Assembly (NCBI RefSeq): GCF_963678635.1
Contig: NC_087069.1
Span: 36,995,959 to 37,059,958 of the forward strand
Origin: Symsagittifera roscoffensis
Taxonomy: Eukaryota; Xenacoelomorpha; Acoela; Convolutidae
DNA length: 64,000 nucleotides
Reading direction: 5' to 3'
This document shows, piece after piece, positions 26,263 to 35,159 of this stretch (position 1 is the first letter of the stretch; the number at the start of each line of letters is the position of its first letter). The position numbers and the translations under genes are program-made. Below the pieces are notes generated by a model that worked only from the letters and a program-made list of their open reading frames with translations, was not told where the DNA came from and made no database searches.

Positions 26263-29200
26263 AGAGGGGGGTGGTTTAGGGAGATGATGTTAACTTGTTA
26301 CTTTCTTTGTTTGCTTTGGCACAGCAGTGGAGTCATAAGATCGACTAATGAAAGCTCTTCTGCTCTGCTCAGAAGTCACAGGTAGTCGAAGAAAAACAGC
26401 TTTGATTACGGTCGCTTTGATTCTTTGATATAAGCATTACCCTTCAGGCTAACATATTTGAGTATTGAATCCGTTTTTGAATTAATATTAATCTCTTAAG
26501 ATTATTGAAAGTCCATCTTGTTCCGATATTGGGCAAAAATTTTCTTAGAGCGTAAGTTAAAAAAATTTATTTGCATTTTTGGCAAACGACTTTCTTATAT
26601 CGGTTTAATTTACTCTCAATTATTTTTCTGAGTTATGATTTTCTCAGCTTTCTACCAGTTTTAGTTTCATTTCATTGTCTAAAAATTCTTGAGCTGTAGC
26701 AATGACTGAAGTAACTGGCTCGACGATTCGAAGCTTCTCTGCTTGTGCTTTGAAGTCAAATACTGTCGAATAAAAACAGCGTGATTACGGTCGCACAGAT
26801 TCTGACTGATCTGAGCATTACCCTTCAAGCTAACAGGCTGTAAAAGCGCTCGGAATCAGGAATTATTTTTTATTCAATACTGAAGTATGGTAATTATGTG
26901 TAAAAGAATAAGTAGTTTTCACTTATACAGGATGATTTTGGTTTTTGAAGAAATTCTTAAAATTTGTTCACGCTCAAATTAGATTTTCGTGGTTTGGTTT
27001 ATAATATAGTTTTCATTTCAGTTCATTTGCTGTGTTGAAAGGAAGGTAAATTATCCTACCACTGAATAAATTCAAACTTGGACTGTAGTTTTCCAAATTC
27101 CCGGGGAGTTAAAAACTTTCTTATTGTTCAGTTTTTTCTAAATGGATCAACTTCAAGAAAAAACCATTTTTTTTCTGTTTCTTTGTTGATTTTTACTTTT
27201 TCAACTGTCTGTTAGCTGTGTTTGAAGATTTGAAAAAATATAATTATAAGTTTCCCATATCTCAATTTTACAATGATGACGGGCAAAATTGAACAATTGA
27301 GTTCTATGTTCCTATGAAAATTACTTCGTTTTTAGTTTAGCTTATCTTGACAAACGGTTTACTATTATAATTTTTAAATATCTGAAATATGATTTGCTCG
27401 ATTTTTTAAGCTTAGTTTTCCAAAAATGATTAAGCTGCAGCGATGATTGAATTAATGGGATCGACAGTTCGAAGCTTCTCTGCTTATGCTTTGAAGTCAC
27501 TTACTGTCGAATAAAAATAGCGTGATAACGGTCGCACATATTTCAATAAATTTGAGCATTACCCTTCAAGCTAACACGCTCTTAAAGCCATCGGATTGAA
27601 AAAGTGTATCATAGTGGTTTGATATACACTTTTTTTTATAGTGGATTGACAAGAAATGTTGAAGTTGATTAAATGTGTGATTAGATTCGTGCGTGTGAAG
27701 AGGAGCGAGGCTGAGGCGGACAAGATCAAGATGGTGGGAGAGGCGGATGCGTCGTCCACTCTGGCTATAGGCAGTGCAGAGGCCGAGATGATGAGGCTGA
27801 AGGCGGATGCATACAAGCAGTACGGGGAGGCGGCCAAGATGAGTCTGGTGCTCGAGTGTCTGCCAAAGATCGCTGCTGAGGTGAGAAGAGCACAAATTGA
27901 TTGGCATAATATTCTCATTTACTTGTTCTTTTTAAAGCAACAACCGATCAAAAGTGAAAGTTTAACTGGGATCTGCATGGTTAAAAAAAGTAAAGCGTTA
28001 GCATAATTGCAGCTCATTATAGAGGCATTTTTCACCGATTCGCAGTATTAGATTTTCGCCGAAGGCCCAAAAATAGATCTTGTTCCGATTTGAGATCCCT
28101 AAATGGGAATGCTTGTAGAAAGCCGAACTATACAATGTTTTTGTTCAAATTATCTTTTGGATTGAGACATTAACATGCACATCAGGAAGAAACCTTATTT
28201 TTTACTCAGTTTCTCATTTTCGGATGATAACTTGTTGTTCGTTTCTCCTATTGTCTACTTTTCTTATTTGTTCTTAGGTGTCGGCTCCTCTGAGGAAGGT
28301 GGAAGAGATTGTGATCATCGGAGACGACAGGGCCACGGCGGACATCAGCAGAATGGCAGCCACCCTCCCTACTGCCATTAGTGCACTCACAGGAATCGAC
28401 ATCACAAAGGTTTGTCCACATCAAAACTCATATTGCCAGTTTTCAAAACTTTTGAGTTTTTAAGCTAAAGGAGTTTTCGAACTAAGTGTGATCGAACAAA
28501 AAATCATAGCTTTTTAACTTTTCTGCAATGTTCGGTGGAAGGCATTGAAACTAAGTCCAGACTTGAGAAACAGCTAACTATAACCGAGTTGTTCCTGTAG
28601 TTGTTCCTGTAGTTTAGTTTGGGGAGCAGTGGTGAAGTGGTTAACGTCTCCGCCTCTCAATCGAAAGGTCGGATGTTCGAGGCCCACCATGATCCGTGCT
28701 CGTTGCTTGAGGGTGAGGCAACATTACCCAGCCCAGAAAAATAACCAAAAAAAAGAAATTGCATGTAGTTCTTAAGCAGGGGCACAACAGCGGTTCGCCG
28801 TGATGAGCTGTACAGCTCGTATGTTGGTCCTATCCCTCGTGGATAAATGATCTTAAAAAAAAAGAACATACCGAAAAGGCAGGGCGTATCTATGGTTGTC
28901 GCAAGTAGAGATATTTAGGCAGATAGAGGAGGTTTTTCATTGATTTTACTGTGCTATTTTAGTATATACAAAACAAAAGGGCATTTGGCCTGAAATTTCT
29001 GCGCGGCTGTCGAATTTTTGAGAAAAGTACCAAAGTGCTTTTGCGAAATCTGTATCTAGTAGTATTTTCCTGGCTCTCCCCATATGCGAAAAAAGGCATC
29101 ATTTGGTCCAAACTATGTACCGCTGTCAAATTTTCGAGAAAATTACTCTAGTCGCGGGACATAAAAGTTGCATCTTTTAGTTTTCAAGCGGTGAAATGAA

Positions 29201-30493
29201 TAATTTTTTTAAGTTTTCTGCCTTTTTTCTGCTACTTCCACTAAATAAACAGTTGAATTTTTGACGTTTGATGGATGAACCTGTTTTAAGAGTCGATAAA
29301 CATAGTTCATGTTCTTGCGTAAGTGCTGCTGATTTTTATTTCAGGAAAAGTCTTAAAATTTGTTCAGGCTTAAATTTACTCTTTCGCAGTTAAACTATGA
29401 TTTATTGTTAAGCTCAGTTCATTTCCTTTAATAAAAGAAATGCAAATCCCACTATCGAACAGAAAAAAGGGAAAGGTCATTAAAAACGTGATCGATTTTC
29501 AAAAAAGGAATTTAATTATCAGACTACCCAGCGAAATATTTACCTTTTGATCTAGTTTTCTCAAATTGGGTCAATTGAATCAAAAAAGTGTCAATCATAA
29601 CTTGCTCTAGAATTTCAAAGAGCTTTTTTTCTTAAAAATTTGTTAGTTTTTCTTCAAAAAATCATTATTGTTCTTGTTTACTTGCGTTCTTCGACTCTTT
29701 TCCAACTGTCTGTTGGCTATTTTTTTTTAGAATATTGCCGGATAAAAGTCCGTAAAAAGTTGTTTTGAAGACGTTGTTTGGCTATTTATTTAGGGAGCGG
29801 AGCGTCAAGAAGTGTTCCTAATGCCATAAAATTCCCGTAAACAATGAAGCAGTTTGAATGTTACGACATAAATGTGTTCGTTGAAAATTAGAGATCCAAG
29901 ATAGGCTCTCATATATGTTTCCCTTTTCATAAAACAACAAAAAACTTTTTTTTTCTCAAAATTTCAAAAACTTTTCATTACCAGCGTTAATCTTACCATT
30001 TCTACTGCTAGACGACGGGATATAAAACTATCTAGAGGCTCCAACAGGTACCAAATTTGAAAGAGAATTTCTTAGTCACGGGGCATAGACGTTGCATCTT
30101 ATAGTTTTCATGCGATGAAATAACGAAATTTTCTATGACAACCTTTCCTACAGCTGAGTATAGTTCAAGATAAATTCCGAGGATTTACGTTCTGTTTCAC
30201 CTGTAAAATCAGTTGGTGGAACTTCTTATTCCGATTAATGTAGTCTGTCTTGACGTCATCTCAACTTAGATTTGAATAATGAAAATAAAACGTCGTCAAT
30301 TGGACTCTGATTCGGTTATTAGCCTTCACCAAGTTTCAAGTTAATTCTCTATCTAATGCTTGAATTAAGTAACCAAATGTTCTAGCTGAAACAAGAACGA
30401 AAACGTAATGGCAGTGATGCTTGAAAATCAAATGAAACTATTTCCAATTCTTTTCATGCTGTGTTTTAGGCTGTTGGCAAAGCCATCAACTAG
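16888..30493 (+). CDS. Flot2: Flotillin-2 (reggie-1), complete gene in 9 coding exons
   Basis: Membrane-microdomain scaffold on the cytoplasmic face of plasma and endosomal membranes, forming hetero-oligomers with flotillin-1. Exons: 16888-16936, 17059-17231, 17404-17527, 21576-21807, 22586-22706, 23043-23257, 27685-27880, 28278-28409, 30470-30493. All junctions are GT..AG and every phase joins correctly, giving about 421 aa (human is 428). It starts [17 protein letters not shown] with a myristoylation glycine. An SPFH/PHB domain follows ([52 protein letters not shown]). Then comes the coiled-coil flotillin region rich in EA pairs ([45 protein letters not shown]), ending EEIVIIGDD and ALTGIDITK. 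The Cys at position 4 of mammals is Ile here, while the GGCCGS cysteines remain. Confidence 0.96.
17059..17231 (+). CDS. Flot2: Flotillin-2 exon 2 (SPFH start)
   Basis: Acceptor TTTATAG ends at 17058. Encodes [20 protein letters not shown] through [11 protein letters not shown]; donor GTTATT follows. Holds the two cysteines equivalent to mammalian palmitoylation sites 19/20. Confidence 0.95.
17404..17527 (+). CDS. Flot2: Flotillin-2 exon 3
   Basis: Acceptor TTGCAG ends at 17403; donor GTAATT begins at 17528. Encodes [20 protein letters not shown] and then [12 protein letters not shown] plus the first base of a Gly codon. Confidence 0.93.
17743..18080 (-). pseudogene. Merlin/ISXO2-type DDE transposase remnant
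   Basis: Inside flotillin intron 3 on the opposite strand. Minus-strand reading gives VTESSFSHK (about 18060), a frameshift, [14 protein letters not shown], then [12 protein letters not shown] with the second catalytic Asp, and [16 protein letters not shown] with the third acidic residue. This layout (DES.F, GRPKK..WVFG, SDE..AY, NHS..FV...ES.W) is that of ISXO2/IS1595 transposases and eukaryotic Merlin elements. The first catalytic Asp is replaced by Thr and the frame is broken, so it is inactive. Its inverted termini were not identified. Confidence 0.7.
18836..20960. repeat. Diverged tandem array, unit about 150-170 bp
   Basis: Roughly eleven irregular copies of a unit marked by GGTGCTGTCAGGGTACTCTC, then GTTGC..ATCTTGCCTCCAAAT, CTGCTCAAAT and GAGATATGACGTTTTTTGTG. 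Clear unit starts are near 18985, 19133, 19300, 19468, 19848, 20610 and 20930. It fills much of flotillin intron 3. Open frames here are artefacts of the repeat. Confidence 0.75.
21576..21807 (+). CDS. Flot2: Flotillin-2 exon 4
   Basis: Acceptor TTTTTAG ends at 21575; donor GTAGGT at 21808. Encodes [40 protein letters not shown] and [16 protein letters not shown], ending with two bases of an Arg codon. Marks the passage from SPFH to the coiled coil. Confidence 0.95.
21884..22310 (+). repeat. R1 dispersed repeat, full-length copy 1
   Basis: Starts AAAGAGTAATGAATGTAGTG and ends ATGTTCATTACTCTTTCC...TTGGCTATGT. The 13 bp AAAGAGTAATGAA at 21885-21897 are exactly reverse-complemented at 22277-22289. 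Internal landmarks shared with other copies are AGTCTTAAAAT, CTATTGATCTA.TTTTCTCAA and CCAATCATAAATTGTTCTAG. Confidence 0.7.
22586..22706 (+). CDS. Flot2: Flotillin-2 exon 5
   Basis: Acceptor TTTGTAG ends at 22585; donor GTCAGT at 22707. Encodes [20 protein letters not shown] and continues as charged coiled coil to KEVNTQ. Confidence 0.95.
23043..23257 (+). CDS. Flot2: Flotillin-2 exon 6
   Basis: Acceptor TGTGTAG ends at 23042. Encodes [20 protein letters not shown] through [15 protein letters not shown] and AEAD; the donor GTTAGT at 23258 splits the next Lys codon after two bases. Confidence 0.93.
23296..23418 (+). ncRNA. Putative H/ACA snoRNA copy A
   Basis: In flotillin intron 6, host sense. 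First hairpin closes TCGACA (23300) with TGTCGA; a hinge ATAAAA fits the H box ANANNA. The second hairpin has lower stem GCGTGA / TCAAGC and an upper stem CAGAT / ATCTG. It is followed by A-ACA at 23413-23415 and three more bases. Pocket sequences ACGGTCGC and AGCATTACCC are shared by the family. Confidence 0.7.
23505..23808 (+). repeat. R1 dispersed repeat, degenerate copy 2
   Basis: Shares AAGTCTTAAAATTTGTTCACG, CAGTTCATTTCCTGTGTTAAA and the end TTTTCCAACTGTCTCTTAGCTGTG. Its clean inverted ends are not preserved. Confidence 0.55.
24080..24200 (+). ncRNA. Putative H/ACA snoRNA copy B (degraded)
   Basis: Same family: CAGTTCGAAGCTTCTCCGC, ACGGTCGCAC, GAGCATTACCCTTCAAG, ACA at 24195-24197. The 5' stem is weakened (GGACA opposite TGTCG) and no good H box is left (AATATTGAAA). 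The upper stem of hairpin 2 is GATTT / AAATC. Probably decaying. Confidence 0.5.
24516..24636 (+). ncRNA. Putative H/ACA snoRNA copy C
   Basis: First stem CGACAAT / ATTGTCG (7 bp, perfect), hinge AAAATA (fits ANANNA), pocket TCGCAC and GAGCATTACCC, then CAGCTA-ACA (24631-24633) plus three bases. The loop region differs strongly from copies A/E while pairing is kept. Confidence 0.65.
26188..26296. repeat. GA/G microsatellite inside an inverted repeat
   Basis: A (GA)n run at about 26223-26253 grades into G-runs up to 26271. It is flanked by imperfect inverted arms: AAGTTAACATCATCCCCTCT at 26188 and its near-complement at 26274-26296. Confidence 0.75.
26338..26457 (+). ncRNA. Putative H/ACA snoRNA copy D
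   Basis: First stem TCGACTA / TAGTCGA has both sides changed relative to other copies, and the inner stem CTTCTG / CAGAAG is perfect. H box AGAAAA, pocket TTACGGTCGC and AGCATTACCC, ACA at 26452-26454 plus three bases. The compensatory changes are the best sign of selection on the fold. Confidence 0.7.
26717..26838 (+). ncRNA. Putative H/ACA snoRNA copy E
   Basis: Nearly identical to copy A, in line with the local duplication. H box ATAAAA, upper stem CAGAT / ATCTG, ACA at 26833-26835 plus three bases. Confidence 0.68.
27458..27579 (+). ncRNA. Putative H/ACA snoRNA copy F
   Basis: First stem TCGACAGT / ACTGTCGA (8 bp, perfect), H box ATAAAA, lower stem AGCGTGA / TCAAGCT with one mismatch, ACA at 27574-27576 plus three bases. 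It ends about 105 bases before exon 7; intronic H/ACA RNAs are normally released from spliced introns. Confidence 0.7.
27685..27880 (+). CDS. Flot2: Flotillin-2 exon 7
   Basis: Acceptor GATTAG ends at 27684 and supplies the last base of Lys. Encodes [20 protein letters not shown], then [14 protein letters not shown] and [10 protein letters not shown]; donor GTGAGA at 27881. Length between the exon 6 joint and EADKI equals that of human flotillin-2, which supports this acceptor. Confidence 0.93.
28278..28409 (+). CDS. Flot2: Flotillin-2 exon 8
   Basis: Acceptor TTCTTAG ends at 28277; donor GTTTGT at 28410. Encodes [20 protein letters not shown] and then ALTGIDITK, the conserved flotillin-2 C-terminal part. 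Confidence 0.95.
28621..28864 (+). mobile_element. tRNA-derived SINE, apparently full length
   Basis: The head has a pol III A box (GTGGTGAAGTGGTTAACG) and B box (GATGTTCGAGGCCC) at tRNA spacing. A body follows with the palindrome GAGCTGTACAGCTC and a tail GATCTT then A-rich. Lies in flotillin intron 8, sense orientation. The same tail, 85 of 85 bp identical, occurs at 8473-8557. Confidence 0.85.
29284..29720 (+). repeat. R1 dispersed repeat, full-length copy 3
   Basis: About 435 bp, in flotillin intron 8. AAGAGTCGA at 29288-29296 is exactly complemented at 29691-29699. Contains AAAGGTCATTAAAAACGTGA, TTTTGATCTAGTTTTCTCAA and the end CCAACTGTCTGTTGGCTAT. Confidence 0.75.
30470..30493 (+). CDS. 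Flot2: Flotillin-2 exon 9 (24-nt last coding exon)
   Basis: Acceptor GTTTTAG ends at 30469; reads AVGKAIN then TAG at 30491-30493. Very short, but phase and position are right and the total length fits the family. An alternative last exon further on cannot be excluded. Confidence 0.7.
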   Translation, partial: AVGKAIN

Positions 30494-30666
30494 ACTTTCT
30501 TCATTCGTGGGATCACGTCAACCAAAATGAACGACAAAACTAGAAATTGGAGGAAAACAAGAAGACGGAAGTTCCAATTTATATCACAGTTAATACAAGA
30601 TTTACGCTAATGTGGCTCATAATGGTTCTTAAAACAGAACGGACAGTTTTTTATTGGAAAAACACT

Positions 30667-30672
30667 AATAAA
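30667..30672 (+). terminator. Candidate polyadenylation signal for flotillin-2
   Basis: AATAAA 174 bp after the stop codon, followed by T/A-rich sequence. First such hexamer downstream of the stop. Confidence 0.45.
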
Positions 30673-30699
30673 TTTATTGGTACACAATATGGGTCATTT

Positions 30700-31960
30700 T
30701 TTGCTGATTCCGCCCAACTTTATATACACTTGAACATATTATTAAATTAATCTGACATGAGGTTCAATTTTTATTTTTGTATCGGGTTAGGTTTAAATTG
30801 ATTGAGTTTCAACAAAAGACATATGAAATTCTTCACAATTTCCCTTATTATTTTCAATTTTGGGTGAAATAAGCAAAAAAAAACCCAAATTGTTGCAAAT
30901 GAAAAGTGAGCAGGATTCCTCTCCCTTAAGTTCTATCCTACCTCAGATGCGATATGTGTACATGGTATTATATGTTTCGATTATTTTTCCCTCATTGATT
31001 TTCTAGAATAGCTTAATTTGAAGCGTTCTTAGTGGTATAAAAAACCACGGGAGTCAGAAAAAGTATGAAATTATAATCTAAAATATGCAATAGAGCCTAA
31101 AAAGAAAAGCTTCTGACTCTCCTAGATCTCAAATGTATCTGTTGTGCCTATTTTGGGTTCTCTGAGAGCCTATTTTGTGTGTAGCGTGTGAGTACCTATC
31201 TTACAATAGTAGTCCAATAAAAAAATTCTTTTCCAGTTGAGCCTTCCAAAATTCTCAAAACAGTCAGCTCTATTTAGGTTTAAACATGATTACAATCTAA
31301 ACCTAGGACAATTAATGGACCTCAACGATAATATTTTGACCGGATATGACTGGAAAAGAGCCAAATAGTTCGTTTCTATCTTTCAAATAAAATGCACGCG
31401 TTTGTTGTTTCAGTGAATGAATGCTCGTTTCTATCAAAATTTATGTATTTCCTTTTTGATGCTATTGATCCTCGGAAAGAGATTGTTATCGAAAGTTATG
31501 GAAGAGAGTATTTTAGACGGATGTTTTGGCTCTTTTTGAGTGACTGAATCTTACTTGGCAGCAAAAGTGAATTTAATTCCGTACTTTGTAAGTATAGAAA
31601 AATTACTTTACACGTAAAATCTAAAGATATGCGGAACTTGAAAAGAGCTGAAAAATTTGAAGCAGACAATTATTTTAGAATTGTGAATATTGATGTTGCC
31701 TAAGTTAAAATGGGTTGTATTGATAGCCTAGAAATGTTTTAAAATTCAGTCTATTCAAATTTCGAAAATGTACAATTTTATAATTAACCAGATGAATTTA
31801 ATGTTAACCATTTTGTTTTACTTAGAGCTGAAAGCATATACCAGGTCAAACTCATAGTGCTCAGAATCCTCCGTTTATTCAGAATCCTCCGTGTAAGTAT
31901 TTGGAATCCGCACGCTAGCTTTTTAGCATGTTTTGGTGTCAATGATTGTATTGGGTTCAC
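30700..31960. other. Intergenic AT-rich stretch, no gene seen
   Basis: Only short low-complexity frames. A 17-bp word TCAGAATCCTCCGT is duplicated near 31861-31892. Nothing else recognised. Confidence 0.45.
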
Positions 31961-31966
31961 TTATTT

Positions 31967-32303
31967 AGGTCGTGATATATATTTTTCCTTTTTTAGGAAA
32001 GTCCTAGTTGCGCCAAATTTGATCTTCTGCAGTTGTTGTCTGATTTCCTTTTAAGTTAGTTCATTTTGTTAATTAAAAGGCAAGAAAATTCCAATATCAT
32101 GCAACAAAAGTGTAGAAGTCACGACTTCTAGTTTCGAAAATGGAATTTAATTATCAGATTTCCCATCACAATTTACCTATTGATCTTTTTTTCTCAAATT
32201 GGATTAATTTAATCGAAAAAGCACCAATCATAAATTATTCTTGAAGTTCAAAGAGCTTTAAGAGCATATAATTCTACTCTTTTCCAACTGTAAGTTGGCT
32301 ATG
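31967..32303 (+). repeat. R1 dispersed repeat, copy 4
   Basis: Shares TTTTTAGGAAAGTCCTAGTTG, GTAGAAGTC, CTATTGATCTTTTTTTCTCAA, CCAATCATAAATTATTC and the end TTTTCCAACTGTAAGTTGGCTATG. The 5' end is unclear. Confidence 0.65.
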
Positions 32304-32485
32304 TTTTTTTTTACATTTACACTAGCCAGCAGCTAGTGTTAGAGTACGGACCTTTTTTTCGCAATCTAACTCGCAAATAAGTGTTCACTTATGTGCCTTT
32401 TTGCTATAATCTCGAGCTGTAGCATTGGAAATTTCATAGCATCTGTTCTGGGGTTTATGTGAAGCTAGTGTTTGTGGCTGACTTA

Positions 32486-32560
32486 TCGTCCGTGGTTGAA
32501 TGGTTAGTGCCTGTGACTCAAGATCACTAGGTCGCAGATCAAATCCGTGACGTAGCCGAA
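32486..32560 (+). mobile_element. tRNA-like sequence, probable SINE head or decayed tRNA
   Basis: Contains an A-box-like GTGGTTGAATGGTTAGTGCC, an anticodon-like hairpin GTGA-CTCAAGA-TCAC (anticodon CAA), and a B-box-like AGATCAAATCC closed by GTCGC / GTGAC. No matching acceptor stem was found, so not called as a functional tRNA. Confidence 0.45.
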
Positions 32561-32847
32561 TTTTTACTAATTCGAGGCTTGTTTCTACTTTTGCTTGTGG
32601 CATTTCTTAGAGCTCCTGTGCTGCTTTTTGTGTTCTCGCTAGCGTTCGCGAAGGGACTTCGCCTTCGTGTTAACAAAATGTCAATCATAAGTCATGTTTG
32701 AAGTTCGAGGAACTTCAAGTTAATATATTCTTAATTGTAAATGAACGAAGTGATTTTCACTTATAGTGGACTTAAAAATTTTTTAAGTTGTATTTTTGGG
32801 ACATTTCTTTGCGTTCTTTCCTTGCGTTCATCACTCTTTTGCAACCG

Positions 32848-33575
32848 TCAGTTGGCTTTGATTTTTAAAAGAAAGTGTTAAACATACTTTGTTTTTGAAG
32901 CTCGAAGAGCTGCAAATTTATATATTCCTAATTGTAATAAAAAAATTGAGGTGATTTTTGCTTAGCTTGGTCCTGAATTTTTTTTGTGTCTTTAGGATAA
33001 ACTCTATTAAATAGCGTCGTGAAGGAACGTAGTGAAGACTGTTTGATAGTTGTTTGTAATTTTTTTAGTGTTCAGGAAATGCTCAAATAACTGCAATTTA
33101 TGAATGCACTTGTGTATATATGAATTTTTTAGGTCAATTGAACTTCAGTTTCTAAAATTCTGTTAATTTGTGCTCTCCAAATACGATACTTAGAATTGTG
33201 CAAAAATTTGGTCAGTTGGCTTTGATTTTTAATAGAAAGTGTTAAACATACTTTGTTTTTGAAGCTCGAAGAGCTGCAAATTTATATATTCCTAATTGTA
33301 ATAAAAAAATTGAGGTGATTTTTGCTTAGCTTGGTCCTGAATTTTTTTTGTGTCTTTAGGATAAACTCTATTAAATAGCGTCGTGAAGGAACGTAGTGAA
33401 GACTGTTTGATAGTTGTTGGTAATTTTTTTAGTGTTCAGGAAATGCTCAAATAACTGCAATTTATGAATGCACTTGTGTATATATGAATTTTTTAGGTCA
33501 ATTGAACTTCAGTTTCTAAAATTCTGTTAATTTGTGCTCTCCAAATACGATACTTAGAATTGTGCAAAAATTTGG
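32848..33575. repeat. 364-bp near-identical tandem duplication
   Basis: Copy 1 is 32848-33211 and copy 2 is 33212-33575; both start TCAGTTGGCTTTGATTTTTA and end ATTGTGCAAAAATTTGG. I saw only two differing bases (AAAAGAAAG versus AATAGAAAG; TTGTTTG versus TTGTTGG). The unit holds the 3' end of one R1 copy and the start of the next. Confidence 0.9.
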
Positions 33576-33794
33576 CGATTTCTATTTTCGAAAGTGGTTT
33601 TCAGTTTTTAGATTTCTGCTCAATTATCCACTTTTCTAAATTAGGTTAGTTTTATTGACAAGTTGTCAATCATAAAAATATATCTTGAAATTCCAATAGC
33701 TTTAAGGCCGTATTTTTTTGTTAATTCTATTTATGTTCAGGTTTTTTATTTATTTTGATTTCATGGACTTTTTTCCAACTGTCAGTTGGCTATG
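33576..33794 (+). repeat. R1 dispersed repeat, 3' part
   Basis: Has TTATCCACTTTTCTAAATTAGG, TCAATCATAAAAATA and ends TTTTTTCCAACTGTCAGTTGGCTATG. The hairpin CCAAC..GTTGG at the end is perfect. Confidence 0.6.
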
Positions 33795-35159
33795 TGTTTA
33801 GATTTAAGAAAAAAGAGCATATCGAATAGTTCTTGAAATTGAAGAGCTTTAACCTGGTATATTTTTTTCTTCGAAAATTAGAAAAAAAGTTCATTTTTCA
33901 ACTTTGCTCGGTTCTGTTGAGTTTTCTACACTTATCAGACCCTGTGCTGGCAACATTTTTTGTCGAAATACGAGATTTTTAAATGTTTATGAAGTAAAAT
34001 AAATTTCATTTACCAAATTGCGTATTCACGATCAATACCTTAAAAAATGTATCTCAGAATACGCAATGGGCGAAAAGATGAAAGCCTTGAGCTAGCGTTT
34101 GGAGCTGCAGCTTTGATTTGAGTATTTGTCGCTGGGTTCTACATGAGCAAAATTATGGCGTTGTTGCGGACTGCATAACAATAACATGTCAACGAATCCG
34201 CATGCAATTTGAAAATGCACTGTTTAAACTCGTAGACTACTTCTTGTACTTTATGAAAAACGAGTAATAAATGCTGACTGAAAAGTTTTTCTTTTGTCTG
34301 AGGGATTTGACTCCTTGATAATCCCCCTTAAAACTTTTCTAAAGGCATCTTTGGCGTCAAAATATACAACGTTTAATTAGAAATTGCCTGAAAAAAAATT
34401 GAGTTTTTTTTGTCAAAAAAGGTCCAAAAACAGCTTGAAAACAAAATTCAGGTCTTTTTTTCAAAATAATGCGTGCGGCTCAAATGTCGTTTCTATTTTA
34501 CGTTGAGAAAACTGAATGACTATTCAGTCGACCTTCAAGAAATCCGCTCCTCTAGAAAGTCATACAGTGGCATCTGACCAGTTGGAAATATAATTTAGGT
34601 AATCAAGGACTTTATACTCCAAAGAACAAGTCTTGAGTACAAACCTTTGAAGTAATTTGTTTTTGAATTCTGAATGTTTTCTTTTGTAAAATTTTCTAGT
34701 TATTTTATTAGTATGCGCATTCTATGTGAGTTGAGACATGAATAGTAATCAAACTTTTTAAATATTATTCTAATTTAACTCTCGTTAAAAGGTTGCAGTA
34801 CAGCAAGCAACACATGGAGTCCATGTAAAATTTATCAAAAGTAAATCACCTTCGTCTCAAATTTTCAACCTTTTTTTTTACTTTGAAGTTAAAACTGAAC
34901 ATATACTATAGCAAAAACTTTTTGAAGGAAGTTTAATGCAAGCCTCTTAGCTTAGATGAATAAATCGATCAGTTGTTTTCAATTCCCTTGCTACATATTT
35001 TTGTGACTCAGTTTTAAAGTGAGTTTTGTTTGGCTATTTTTCCTGCTTTTGGGGCCATTAATCATTAGCAGCATATAAGAAAAAAGGCCGGTAAACTAAA
35101 CACTGTTTTCACTGTAAATTTTGTTTTTGATTTTTACTGGCCGCTTCTCGATTCTTTTA

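Larger units (their letters stand above)
26717..27579. repeat. Duplicated intron segment, right copy
   Basis: Carries copies E and F with a degenerate R1 repeat between (about 26926-27220). Homologous to 23298-24200. Confidence 0.8.

Noticed and set aside
32486-32560. Functional tRNA-Leu(CAA) gene
   Set aside because: A, B and anticodon arms are visible but there is no acceptor stem or leucine-type long variable arm; more likely a SINE head or fossil.
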